64,000 nucleotides of DNA, taken from contig BDIU01000351.1 in the NCBI GenBank assembly GCA_002118135.1, positions 44,245 through 108,244 of the forward strand. The letters are read 5' to 3'. The stretch comes from Trebouxia sp. TZW2008. Lineage: Eukaryota > Chlorophyta > Trebouxiophyceae > Trebouxiales > Trebouxiaceae. Below are positions 45,301 through 55,600 of the stretch, piece after piece (positions within the stretch are counted from its first letter, which is position 1; each line of letters starts with the position of its first letter). Made by a program: the position numbers and the translations under genes. The notes under the pieces were generated by a model that was not told the origin of the DNA, made no database searches, and was given only the letters and a program-made list of their open reading frames with translations.

Positions 45301-48300
45301 TCTGACTGCAGTGGTCCTCTGGGTCAGGACAATTCAATGTAAAGACAATTTCTTAGTGACCAAAGCAGTCGTTACAAAGAAAGTTTACTGTAGGCTGCTC
45401 CAACCCATCTCACCATCCGTGCCTACCAGCACTTCTTTTGACGAAAGTCGCATTGCGCAGGTATGCTATACCGGCCCAGAGGAACAGTGCACCAGGCAAC
45501 AGCACAAAAAGCGGATTCAACCAGCATCACTTTCCTTGCATGTTTCAACAGGATCTGTGCTGAATATGTTGGGATTGTCCTGCACATGCCCAGCATCACG
45601 CAACAGCACAGAAACAAGATACTTCAGTCCATCTGAACATCTCCAGTGACCAGCGTGTTTCTTGTGGCTCGATGATTACAGGTTCTTGCTGATCTCATCA
45701 CAAAATCGACAGCTTGGCGATGTGCTATGTAGGCCAAGAGTTGCAGTGCACCGGGTAACAGCACCAAGATAGCCTTCAACCCATCTCACCATCCCACTTA
45801 CCATATCAGTTTTTGGATCAAACACGTGCTCAGCATCTCTTTGTTGATGGCAATATTTCTTGTCTCAACAAAACAAGCTTGTCCTGTGCAGCTTGGCGAT
45901 GTGTTGCATATGCCTAGGGGAACAGTGCACCAGGCAACAGCACAAAAAGAGGCTTCATACCATGTCACCATTCCCACCTACCCATGTATTTGTTGTGCGT
46001 TCGTGATCACAATCTCTTGCTGTACTGACTGTAGCTTGTGGCGAGTAGGTCGGGGATGTGTTGTATATGCCAAGAGGAACAGTGCACCAGGCAACAGCAC
46101 AAAAGGAGGCGTCAACCCATCTCACAATCTCCACCTATCAGAACTTCTCCCTGGGGACTCTGGCACAAGCAGTCCTGCACAGCGCAATGCAGGGGCAAGA
46201 CGAGCCAGTATGCTTGCCACTGTCGCTGAGGAGTGGACTGCCACCTGGTTTCCTTTACTCACACGGCTTCCAGGCAAGTTAACATTCGCCCGTTCTTGCA
46301 CTCAACTGCACATGCACACTTAGCTGACTGCATTGACATCTTGTTGACTTGTTGCTATTGGGACAAAACGAAGTTAGTATGCATGCCACTGTCACTCAAG
46401 AGGGGCCTGCCACCTGGCTTCCTGTCTTCACAAGGCTTCCAGGCAAGTGCATGTTCACTATAGTTGTGATGAAACATAATGTATCCAACAGCAAGCATGC
46501 ATGCAAGTGCTGCCAAGAAGAAGACTGCTACCTGGTTTCCTGCACTCACACGGCTTTCAGGCAACTTCATGTTCATAAAATCAATACAAGTAGTGCTGTT
46601 AGTGATGACATCATCATACAAATCCTAGCACAGGTGCAAGGTGTATGACACTCTAAGCTGTATGTGTGCATGTTCATGCCCATGGCAATGCAATGTCTGA
46701 AACAAGGGATGTTGTACTTGTTCTGTAGATGCTGTTCTGCTACCATGCATAGTCATTGTGCTATTGTCTTGTTCTACATACTACACTGTGCCGTACTGAA
46801 AGTATGGCAGCCTTTGCTGCACGTGTTCAACGCATGCACGTCATGGCGAGCTATTGTAGGGATAGCTCACAGTCATCAGGCATGGTTCATGTCAACCAAG
46901 ACATATTGCAACCGTGTGCAAATCTTACACGTGTGGTGGTACTCAATATTAGTCAAACAAGCCTTGCAAGGTGGTCTCCACTGATTTCTGGCAAGGCCAA
47001 CACACTGTTTCAGGGAGTGTTTGTGTTGGCACAGGCAGACACACTGTCTCATGTCCAGCAGAAGCAGCATGCGCCTTCAACGACACCACAAGCGGCAGCA
47101 AAACCAACAAATGGCATTCAGCAGCAGCTTGCTGCCGGACTGCCTGCACTTGCAGATCACATTGAGACATGGTCCCAACTGATCAGCAAGGCTGCAGATG
47201 TGATGCCTATGCTCGCTGAGATAATTGTATCAATGTTTTTAAGTGTTCTCACAGGCAGACACACTCTCTGGTGTCAGTCAGAGACAGCATGTGCCTTCAA
47301 CACCACCACAAGTTGGAGCAAAACCAGCAAGCAGTATTCAACAGCAGCTTGCTGCCGGACTGCGGGCTTTAGCAGATCGCATTGAGACACAGCCTGAGCT
47401 GATCAGCAAAGCTGCGGATTTGATGTCTGTTGACTTCATGAGCAGCCGCGCACCGCCTGTCCAGGTTAGTGAGCACTCGATGACAGTCATAATGGTACAT
47501 TTTGAGTTCTAGCATGGATGGTAGGTGTGTGTGACATTAGGCCTGTCTTGCTGAGCCAGCTTGACTTCTTTTCAGCACCAGATCAATGTCACCAACTTAT
47601 CCGTTGCCCATGGACCAACCTAGTGCATTCGTCAGGCAACATGGGTCGAAACTGGTCAGTTGCTTGCTGCACTGCTTGACCCGCTGGGCGTCACGCAAGG
47701 CCTCTGTCACAGTCTCACAGCTTTTGCGTGCCTGTGCAACAATATCTCGACGGCTACCTTCTGAGTTGTGCATTTGACTCAATCCACAGAAATGTGCTTT
47801 TGAATCAGCGGGCTGGGAAAATTGCTATACATTCTGCTGGCAGGCCATGTTGCAGCTAATGTCCATGGCTATCTTGAATGGCAGTATGCTTGGCAGTATG
47901 CTAGGCAGTATGCTAGGCAATATGCTAGGCAGTATGCTAGGCAGTATGCTAGGCAGTATGCTAGGCAGTATGCTAGGCAGTATGCTAGGCAATATGCTAG
48001 GCAGTATGGCTGTTGCTCAACGCAATCCAGCATCCTGTTAGATGTACATGCCGATTGCTGCCCACCAAAGAGCCTGAGAAAACGATTGTGCTTGACACTA
48101 ACAGCCCAAGGAAGCGCCTGAGGTACGGTATTGTTGGCCAGTGTTGGCAGGACAAACTGGGTAGACAGTCAGCATTGACATGCAGCTTGCATTGAGCAAT
48201 CCAGCATTCTGCCAGGTGTACATGGCAATAGGACAGCACAGGACCAAATGAGTTGAAGGCAGTTGATTGCTCCAGTACGTACCTAGCTGGGCCTGCTGAG

Positions 48301-51043
48301 CCTGCCTAGCACATGAATGAACAAATGAATGACATGGCAATAGCCTTATCTTGCCAAGCCAGCTTATAAAGCAGCGCACAGTAGTCATGCAATGAACCAA
48401 TATCAGAAGTCATGCACAGCAATCTTCTGCTGTCTGTACTTGTATGACAACCTTGTGAATGCGTCTTGAGTTGCTCTGCAAGTGCCGTTTGTTTGCTGCA
48501 GCAAGTGTCAGACATACAATGTCACTAATGAGACAACTCAGCAGACCACAGAGTGGACAGATGAGTTGCTTTACATGCCCTCTGATGCCTGTCCATTGCA
48601 TGACCATCCTGTGAGGGCTTCTTAAGTTGCACCGCCGTTGCTGAAGACCTGCTGCAGCATGCGCTAAGCATACAGTGTCAGTGCAAGCTTCTCAGGCTGC
48701 TTCTGCTCACAGAGAGGTTCCCATCTCGACGCACAATGGTGTAGATTTTTCTGGTTTCTGGTTCTTGTTTTTTTCACTGAACAGGCAACCCAGCAGCTCA
48801 TGCAGCAGCACACCTGCCATGCACAATTAAAAGCATTTTCTTGACTGGCTTTCATAGCATTCAAAACAGCTGCTCTCACAGTCGTCAGAGCAAGCCGCTT
48901 TGATTGCTTCAATGCTTGTCTGTCTGGTGTTTGTTGATGTTGATTCATGCTGTTGTTACTACTGTGATTGTTACAATTCTTACTGCTTTTGAAGCATGTG
49001 TTGGTGTTGGTATGAACCCAGCACAATTGTACTTTCTTGGTATATTAATCACTGTCACCACTTTCATTGTACTTTCATGGGCTGTTGGCTGCAGACCAGC
49101 TTGTCACCACGAGGCGCCGAACCCACCGTAAGAGATGCAGTGAAGTGCAGAGCTGCCCATGCCTTCAGGCTGGGACAATTTGATGCCCCAGGATTGTACA
49201 TGGGGGTACCCCTGGTCACTAGATTGCATGTCAATGATGATGATGTTGGCTGCAGGCCAGCTTGTGACCACAAGGCGCCGACCCACCATGACTGATGCAG
49301 TGAAGTGCAGAGCTTCAGGCTGGGACAATTTGATGGGGGTACCCCTGGTCACTAGATTGTGTGTCGACAATAATGATGGTGATGTTGACTGCAGGCAAGC
49401 TTGTCACCACGAGACGCCGACCCACCATGACTGATGCAGTGAAGTGCAGAGCTGCCCATGCCTTCAGGCTGGGACACTTTGATGCGGGTACCTTCAGGCT
49501 GGGACAATTTGATGGGGGTACCCCTGGTCACTAGATTGTGTGTCGACAATAATGATGGTGATGTTGGCTGCAGGCAAGCTTGTCACCACGAGACGCCGAC
49601 CCACCATGACTGATTCAGTGAAATGCAGAGCTGCCCATGCCTTCAGGCTGGGACAATTTGATGGGGGTACCCCTGGTCACTAGATTGCATGTCAACAATA
49701 ATGATGGTGATGTTGGCTGCAGGCCAGCTTGTCACCACGAGGTGCCGAACCTACCATGGGAGATGCAGTGAAGTGCAGAGCTGCCCATGCCTTCAGGCTG
49801 GTAAAATTTGATGCCCCTGAGGCGGACATGGGGGTACCCTTGGTGAAGGTATGTATTACAAAGCAACACATGACCTATTCATGCCACTGGGCTAGATTCA
49901 AAAGCTTATATGCCAGCCTGATACATTCCCCCATTGTCAGCCCAAGCAACCCTGCTTGGTCAAGGTATGCCATGGCTGCGTATGCTTCTTGTAAGCAGGG
50001 CCTCAATGGAGCCATGTGATATACCTGCTTGCATATCCCGGGCTGCCTCTTGAGACAGAGGCTCCCGTTATGACGCCAAACGGCGTAGACTTGCCTGTTC
50101 TTTTTCTCTTTTTTTGCCTGCTTGCAAAGTCTGCAAGTTGCAAGCCTTTGAGTCTTGACATTTGGTTCGCACAATGTTCATCTTTGCACACACAAATGGC
50201 AGAGTGCGCACAGTCATTGAACAGTTTGAGCTTGTGGCAAGTCTGTATGGGGTTCAGCCCATGGGCACAAGTTTGCGAGTTGCTGCTTTTGGAGTAGCAA
50301 TCCTGGGCTGCCTTTACTCACAGAGACTTCCAACATGGTGTAGACCTTTTTTCTTTCTTTCACAAATGCTCATACCTGTCTGTGACATTTTAGTTTAACT
50401 GACAAAGGGGTGATCTTGAGCTGCAATCATTCAACACATCCTGTGTTAAGCCTGCACAGTGCAAATAAGCTTAGCTTATAGCACAGCCCATATGCGCTTA
50501 ACGTGTTCCATCATGCCACAGGTGGTGAGTTGCTTGTCCAACAGCATTGAGGATCACATGATGGGCGAAGAACAGGCTCCAGCTTTTGAAGATGCGCAGC
50601 ACCAGCACAATGGCAGCTGCTGTCACGATGAAGATTGTGGTCACAGCAAGGGAAATGGGCTGCATCAACACCAGAATCAAGATGCTTGCAATAGCAAAGA
50701 AGCTAGCAGCAGCAAAGAAGAAAAGATGAATGGAATGGAAGAAGATGATGAGGAGGATGAGTCAGAGGACGAAGAAGAAGAGGATGAGTCAGAGCATGAA
50801 GAAGAAGAGGATGAGTCAGAGCATGAAGAAGAAGTGGGTTTAGCTGATCTAGTCTTTCCTGCTATTTACAGCACAGCTTTGGCGCAGCTGCTGTGCGCAA
50901 AAACACAGCCTATCAGGGTCGCTGACATTGAGTTGGAAGGTGATGATGTCAAGCTAGATCTGGCAGTCACTTTATGGCATGAAGGCATCGTGACTGTTCA
51001 GCCTGAAGCCCAAGGCAAGCCAGCTAAAAGGAGCAAGAAATGA
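42368..51043 (+). CDS. NO66: JmjC ribosomal oxygenase, NO66/MINA53 type
   Basis: Fe(II)/2-oxoglutarate histidyl hydroxylase; animal relatives modify ribosomal proteins uL2 or uL15 in the nucleolus. Exons: 42368-42466, 42570-42699, 42820-42893, a tentative 27-nt microexon 43017-43043, 43966-44133, 44945-45112, 46049-46273, 47255-47464, 49723-49848, 50522-51043; about 573-582 aa. The ATG at 42368 starts a basic MASRKRKASSDEKG (nuclear-type). Landmarks: FGRDLNAARYKDGKRET, VWGLYKEGCTLQVHQPQRY, VGINAYITPAGTQ, then the JmjC iron site PHHDDVEIF (HxD) and MPRGTVHQA (third His), THLTISTYQNFSLGTL and MSVDFMSSRAPPV. The C-terminal winged-helix part begins VVSCLSNSIEDHMM and carries a His-rich then Asp/Glu/Ser insert before GLADLVFPAIYSTALAQLL. 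The intron after 46273 starts GCAAGT, a likely GC-AG intron. NO66 is preferred over MINA by the VWGLYKEGC block; the choice is not certain. Confidence 0.85.
43480..44500 (+). repeat. JmjC-gene exon 43966-44133 with five further partial copies
   Basis: Upstream copies near 43490-43560, 43658-43735 and 43801-43940 share AGCAAGACTGTG(T/C)GGGGGCTGTAC and CAAGTGCA. The one at 43801 has an in-frame TAG (GTGCACTAG). Downstream copies of the 3' half at 44205-44292 and 44418-44500 repeat GGAGCAGCAACTGGGGTGCC and ATCAATGCC; the first keeps an ACTCAG|GTGATA end. Confidence 0.75.
45232..45400 (+). repeat. pogo/Tigger-like terminal repeat fragment, copy 3
   Basis: Contains TTTGTAAGGACACATGTAAG, TTTAAGGACAATGCCATTGG, ATGTAAAGACAATTTCTTAG and TGACCAAAGCAGTC. 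It is the longest of the copies in this window, has no ORF and lies in a JmjC-gene intron. Confidence 0.45.
45400..46570 (+). repeat. Tandem copies of JmjC exon 46049-46273 (iron-site exon)
   Basis: Extra 5' copies near 45460, 45710 and 45893 repeat GTGCACCAGGCAACAGCAC. The copy at 45893 has a proper TGTGCAG acceptor and reads LGDVLHMPRGTVHQATAQKE before diverging at TIPTY. Extra 3' copies at 46370-46445 and 46500-46566 repeat CCACCTGG(T/C)TTCCT to the GGCTTCCAG|GCAAG end. Confidence 0.75.
46975..47464 (+). repeat. Duplicated JmjC-gene exon 47255-47464
   Basis: An upstream copy (47035-47205) after GGCACAG reads ADTLSHVQQKQHAPSTTPQ, then QQQLAAGLPALADHIET, in frame, but replaces the end MSVDFMSSRAPPVQ with VMPMLAEI and lacks the same donor. 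A third fragment of the start lies near 46990. The complete downstream copy is used. Confidence 0.75.
47878..48008 (+). repeat. 12-bp minisatellite
   Basis: About eleven units of GCAGTATGCTAG with single-base variants (GCAATATGCTAG) in a JmjC-gene intron. It is open in two frames only because the unit length is a multiple of three. Confidence 0.9.
48243..48335 (+). repeat. SINE-like dispersed repeat A, copy 3
   Basis: TTGATTGCTCCAGTACGTAC, CTAGCTGGGCCTGCTGAGCC and TGCCTAGCACATGAATGAAC, with a short ATGA-repeat tail. It is the closest copy to 13455-13547. Confidence 0.55.
48690..48780 (+). repeat. Dispersed repeat B, copy 3 (diverged)
   Basis: CAGGCTGCTTCTGCTCACAG, CCCATCTCGACGCACAATGG and TGTAGATTTTTC, then a T-rich run. 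It aligns by eye to 50036-50118 and 50300-50365. Confidence 0.4.
49083..49850 (+). repeat. Five tandem copies of JmjC-gene exon 49723-49848
   Basis: Copies start after GGCTGCAG (GACTGCAG in the third) at about 49093, 49253, 49396, 49574 and 49723. The first is open (SLSPRGAEPTVRDAVKC) but lacks a donor. Copies 2-4 have TGTGACCAC (in-frame TGA) or GCCGACCCACC, one base short of GCCGAACCCACC. The fifth is in frame with a GTATGT donor and is the one used. Confidence 0.85.
50036..50118 (+). repeat. Dispersed repeat B, copy 4
   Basis: CGGGCTGCCTCTTGAGACAG, AGGCTCCCGTTATGACGCC, AAACGGCGTAGAC and a T-rich end (TTCTTTTTCTCTTTTTTT). Short hairpins CCTCT...AGAGG and GCC...GGC are visible. Confidence 0.6.
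50300..50365 (+). repeat. Dispersed repeat B, copy 5 (diverged)
   Basis: CTGGGCTGCCTTTACTCACA, AGACTTCCAACATGGTGTAG and a CTTTTTTCTTTCTTT end, collinear with copy 4 about 260 bp upstream. Confidence 0.45.
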
Positions 51044-51589
51044 AGCTGACAGCGGGTGTCATCTGGTCAGCTCTGCCCTTTTGGGATATCTTTGTTGCAA
51101 TGTACTGGTTTGCCAAGGCTGTTGGCAAACCACATGGGTGGTTGCTAGGCTGAGGCAATAGGCTGAGCGCATCAAATCTATACACATATGCTGCCTAGTT
51201 GAGCAGTAGCTAGAAGCCTTGTGACTTTTTGGGATGTTGTTGCAACATCCTGGGTAAACAACAGAAGTCAGCAATGCTGGAAACAGCAATCTCTGTAGCT
51301 ATCGTAGCAATCCTAGCTTTAGCTTCTGAAGAAGTCCTACATGCAACTAAGTAGACAGCAATGCTTGCAAACTCAACTAGCTAAAAACCAACTGCAAGCA
51401 CAAAATTTTGCCCAAGACATTCATGATCCTGAAGACGTGAAACACCCAGCTCTTATCAGTACACTCTGTTCAAATAAGTCACAATGCGGTTGTCAACATG
51501 CAAATCAGCACTGTGTCAGTTGTGAATGCTTGACAAGTCTGCTCAAACATCAGCATGGCTTCGTGGTAGTTGCAAAGCCAAGTTTGCTG
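51044..51589. other. Region between the JmjC stop and the small minus-strand ORF
   Basis: Should contain the JmjC-gene 3' UTR. Two CAACATCC/GGGATAT-like words around 51080 and 51235 hint at a small inverted duplication, but no gene or clear element is visible. Confidence 0.3.
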
Positions 51590-51870
51590 TCAGTGACCCT
51601 CAATACCGTGCACCAGATCGTTGGCTGCATCTGCACCCAACGTGAAACCAAAGCCTGAAGCTACTGCGTAGAACGCTGTCTTGACAAATCTGCCGGCACA
51701 GCCGCACGCTGGCTGTCCTTGCCCGCCCTGAGCCTATACAAGCAATAGGCGATGTTAACAGCCTGGAGAGTTGCCTTGCGCGGAAAGCGAGTGGGGAAGT
51801 AACGCTGCACACACTGTTGTATGACCGTGCATCGAAAGCCAGAGAAGCCTACCGACGCGCAGTTCCCCAT
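51590..51870 (-). CDS. Small hypothetical protein with a C-terminal hydrophobic segment (frame break)
   Basis: ATG at 51870 opens MGNCASVGFSGF, with Gly at position 2, then VIQQCVQRYFPTRFPRKATL and AVNIAYCLYRL. About 55 codons in, the better reading moves by one base to GRFVKTAFYAVASGFGFTLG and ends LVHGIEGH at a TGA (51592-51590). One extra G in GCCGGCAG would join the two. The locus lies in a CpG-rich block, like gene starts here. No family was recognised; a small membrane protein is possible. Confidence 0.3.
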
Positions 51871-52420
51871 GTTTGAGTTAACGGAAGTGCGCGAGATCTT
51901 GGCCGTGTAGCGACGGTAGCGTTCTGCGGGGCAGCTATGCAAACAGAGTGGGCCGTGTGTGCACAGGGCGCTCGTCGAGAGCTTCCGTCGGCGTTGCACA
52001 AAAATTGCAAAAGCTTCTGCGACTGCGCAATTTGAATACACATCAGTAATACGACAAGAGTTGCCAGGATCAAGGGGTCTTTCAATTTCGCTTGTTGACT
52101 TCTACGCTTATCCACCTGACGGACTGCAGACGTCCACTGGCGATGGTGTGACTTCTCGCAATTCCTGCCGCGTTGGGTGAGATGTTCACCTGTAATATGC
52201 GCCGAGGTAGAGCGCCAGCCGACAATTCAGAGATATTGGCCATGTTCCGTTTGCAGAACAGTGGCGAAGGTGCCACACACGCATTAGCAGACGATGTCTC
52301 GTGAGTCCTCGTTTCATCACTGCACGAATGATCTGCCGGTTGCACAGCTTTTGAGTTACTGAAAGCGCACTAGGTGACTGATGGCTTGACCTAGGGTACC
52401 GACTGTCCTGCAGACTCACG
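51650..52420. promoter_or_regulatory. CpG-rich block, probable promoter or 5' end
   Basis: CpG density is clearly higher than in neighbouring DNA (for example GACGCGCAGTTCC, GTGCGCGAGATC, GTAGCGACGGTAGCG). It covers the small minus-strand ORF and short open frames on both strands near 52080-52345, none with a recognised product. It marks the border between the gene-rich part and the mobile-element-like part. Confidence 0.35.
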
Positions 52421-52689
52421 AAAGCACAGAAGTAGCAGCTTTTGTTTGATCAGAACTGGGAAAGTCTGGCCCTAGGAAGCCAAAGCAAGTGGCTGGTCTA
52501 TCTCAGAAAGTGGAAGGTGACGTTTGCTACCTTGCAGCCCTCTTGGTACATGCAGTGGAGGTTTTGCAGTCTTCACTTGATTTGACACGTGTGGTGTGCT
52601 GGTAACAGAAGTGGATAACTGAGCATCCTGAACAGCCTGAAGGGTGTTTGGTGTTTCCCAGCAGTAAAGTTTCTGCATTTTTGTCAGAT

Positions 52690-55600
52690 TTCCTACACAA
52701 AACAACAGCAAGGATCCGCTAGGCGCCATAAAGTCAGCAAGAAAGGCGCTTTGGCGTTTAAAAGCGTGTCAGGCCGGCATTCCAGATGATGGGACAGAGT
52801 TTCCTTGTCAGCCATACATAGCTGGCGTCACAAGCCGGGCCAAAATAGCAACAACCAAGGCTCGTCAAAGTTTTGTGCTTGTTGGCAAAGCAAAACTTGT
52901 GCCACTCAATAGTACTTGAACATATTGTGCTGTCAACTACTTGCTCTTTCACAGTGAAAATACTGATCATAGCTACGCTGCTAGCACTTTGAGCAATGAG
53001 GAGTATGCTGCCTTACTTGACGCAGCAATGCGCTTTCCTGACAAGCAGGTACAATCCTGAGTGCCTTTCCTCCGTTTGTTTGATGTTTTACTGTCACAAA
53101 ACAGCCATGTATTGTACATTATTCTCTTAAGAGAAGTGATTGCATACAACATGTTTTTGTGCAACAGCAAAGACATTGTTGGACAGCAACTATCATGTAA
53201 TGTTGCCATGCTGTGTGTAACATACCGGATTCGAACTCACGACTATGTCGTGGACAGGACCCGAACTTAAGCTCTTAGCACCTTTCTTGTGCGCAAAAGT
53301 CCGAATCTAAGTGCCGACATGTTAATTCCTGGATCTGAAGACGTAAGTCTGTTACACTGTGCTTGCGTTTGCTTGCTTAATAATTGTTGGCAAAGTCATG
53401 ATTGTGTTTGAAGGTGGGCCTGTGTGTGGCTGCCATGGTTAGCTGTGGCACAATGGCGGGTTACCGCTCAGGTCGGCTTGTGTGCTTCAATCAAAGTTTG
53501 TGCTTGCTCTCTTGACTCAAACACAACCTGCACAAGTATGTTGCTTTATAGATGACCCGCAAGACACACGATACTTCATGGAGTTGGTTTGCAGCGTTTG
53601 TGCAGAACCCTTGCCCATGCAAATCTTGTCATTGGCCAACAATGCTGGCAAAGCAAATCAGGTGTGTGATGGTCAACTTGAAATTTCTCACTGCTTGAGC
53701 TCAAAGCTACACCACATATGACTACTTGTTTCACATAGAGACATGTCATGACATTGCAGGATGCTCAAATGACCTATGCGGCATTAGCAAATCATCGGCT
53801 TCCACACTTAGACTGTTTGGCTTACTTGTCGCAACTTATCATGTTCCAGATTAATGTTTGTAAGCTCCCGCTGCTAGCATTGATATACCACAATGACATG
53901 AGTTGGCATTCTTATCGACTGTTCTTCCAGGACCCATCAATGGCTACAAGCAAGCAGACATACTACGACATTTCCACTATGCTCTTGAGGGTTGCTGCAA
54001 CTTTGCCTGATGCCCTTGTCAAGTCAAAGGTATGTTGTCATCACGACCAGGTGCTTGCAAACTAAAGGGCCCTCGTCAGTCATGTTTGTTGTATGCAGAC
54101 ATTCACTTGTGTCACAATACTCATTTGAAGGTTTTCACGAGTAATGTTATAAATTGTTTATTGAAGATGTGCCTTCATATGAGAGCCATATGAGAGTACC
54201 CATGAGCGCATTGGCCCAAGTTCAAGAACATCTTGTGTTATCGTTTCTGTTCTTACACACACGTCATTGTGGCCAGGTTGTGAACGAAACGCCCGCAGGT
54301 TACCCACCTCATGCGTTGCAGCGGAACAGTGCAGCTTGCAGCTGCAGCTTGCGGTATGGATGTTCTGCGAGTCTGGGGAAGGTATGTACTTCGCTTGTAT
54401 TGTTAATATATTGCAATTGCCTTGTAGGCGACACTTGCATTGTCACCAATCTTCCGCTTGTACAAGGAAGACTTCTTTAGGGACATACTTGTGTCACTAG
54501 ATATTCTTGTGACAACATTTACCTCAATGGAATTGTACATGTCATGTGTTGACTGCTGCCGGCAATCCACCTGACACATTCTACTTCTTCCAAGGTTATT
54601 AAGCGAAAGTGACAAAACTAGTGGTCACTAGCTTGCCATAGACGTATGTACAGTCACCTAGGGAGAACATTTGTCTCTCTAAGGCTTTTGTGAGGGACGA
54701 CGGCCCCATCACATCGTGTCTATGCAAATGACTACTCTGGGACTCTCTTGCCACTTGGAGTATGAAACGTTCATTAGGGACACACTTAGGAGTTCGGAGT
54801 TTACCTTAGGAGTTTTGGTGACAACAGTAACAGTGCAGTTAGTCTTGTTAGGTGACAACAATAGTGCAACTAAACTTGTCATATGTCTTGGCATGCTGAA
54901 GAGTCTAACAAAATTTGTTTGCTCTTCTTCTTTCCAATATCCATGAGCTGTTGATAACATTGGCTGTCGCAACTCTATTTGTTGAGACACAATCAACCCG
55001 TCTAAGCATCATAGCTGTCTCACCGGGCTTGTTGTGACAACACCAATGGGACCGGTAAGCACGTCACAAATGTGTGGCATGCTACACACCTAACCCTCTA
55101 AGGAACATGCTTGTCTCAAAAACTCTTCTGGTGACAACCTAAACTAGCGCGAGTCAATGTGTGCTGTGTGGTGTGCAGATGGGCAAGGTCAGAAGGTGTT
55201 GTTGGAAAGTCTTATCTGCATAAGTCACCGCTCTCCGTTTTGCCAGCCACTGGCATTTTGGCTGGGTTTGGGGCAGATTTCATGAGCAATCATGCCTTTG
55301 GCTGAGGCACTGTTGCAGTGCCGGTCTTCTGGATTGACACTTTGGTGCCTCAAGCCTGCTTCATCCTTTGAGCTGTCCGGGTCCGTAGTCGTATGCGTCT
55401 TGGCAAGCCTGATCTTCGTGGTCAGCACACTGTTGAGGCTGTTCTCTACTTGGTGCGCCACCAAACTACACATGTTTGCAAGAGTGTGTGCACGCTAATG
55501 AATAGATTGCCATGCTCTTTTTGCAACTTTCTTGGATCGCAACAAGTCTCTCATGACATCACGTGCATCAGTGCTCTCCGGCAACACAATGTTTACCAAC

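Noticed and set aside
47586..47777. Plus-strand frame MSPTYPLPMDQPSAF... as a JmjC-gene exon
   Set aside because: The flanking exons 47464 and 49723 join in phase 0 and give a family-like sequence; this frame does not fit the phase of its acceptor, and the in-phase reading has a stop.
53440..53500. tRNA gene on the plus strand (A-box-like TGGCACAATGG)
   Set aside because: No matching B box at the right distance and no closing acceptor stem; the TTCGAA word at 53228 is on the other strand.
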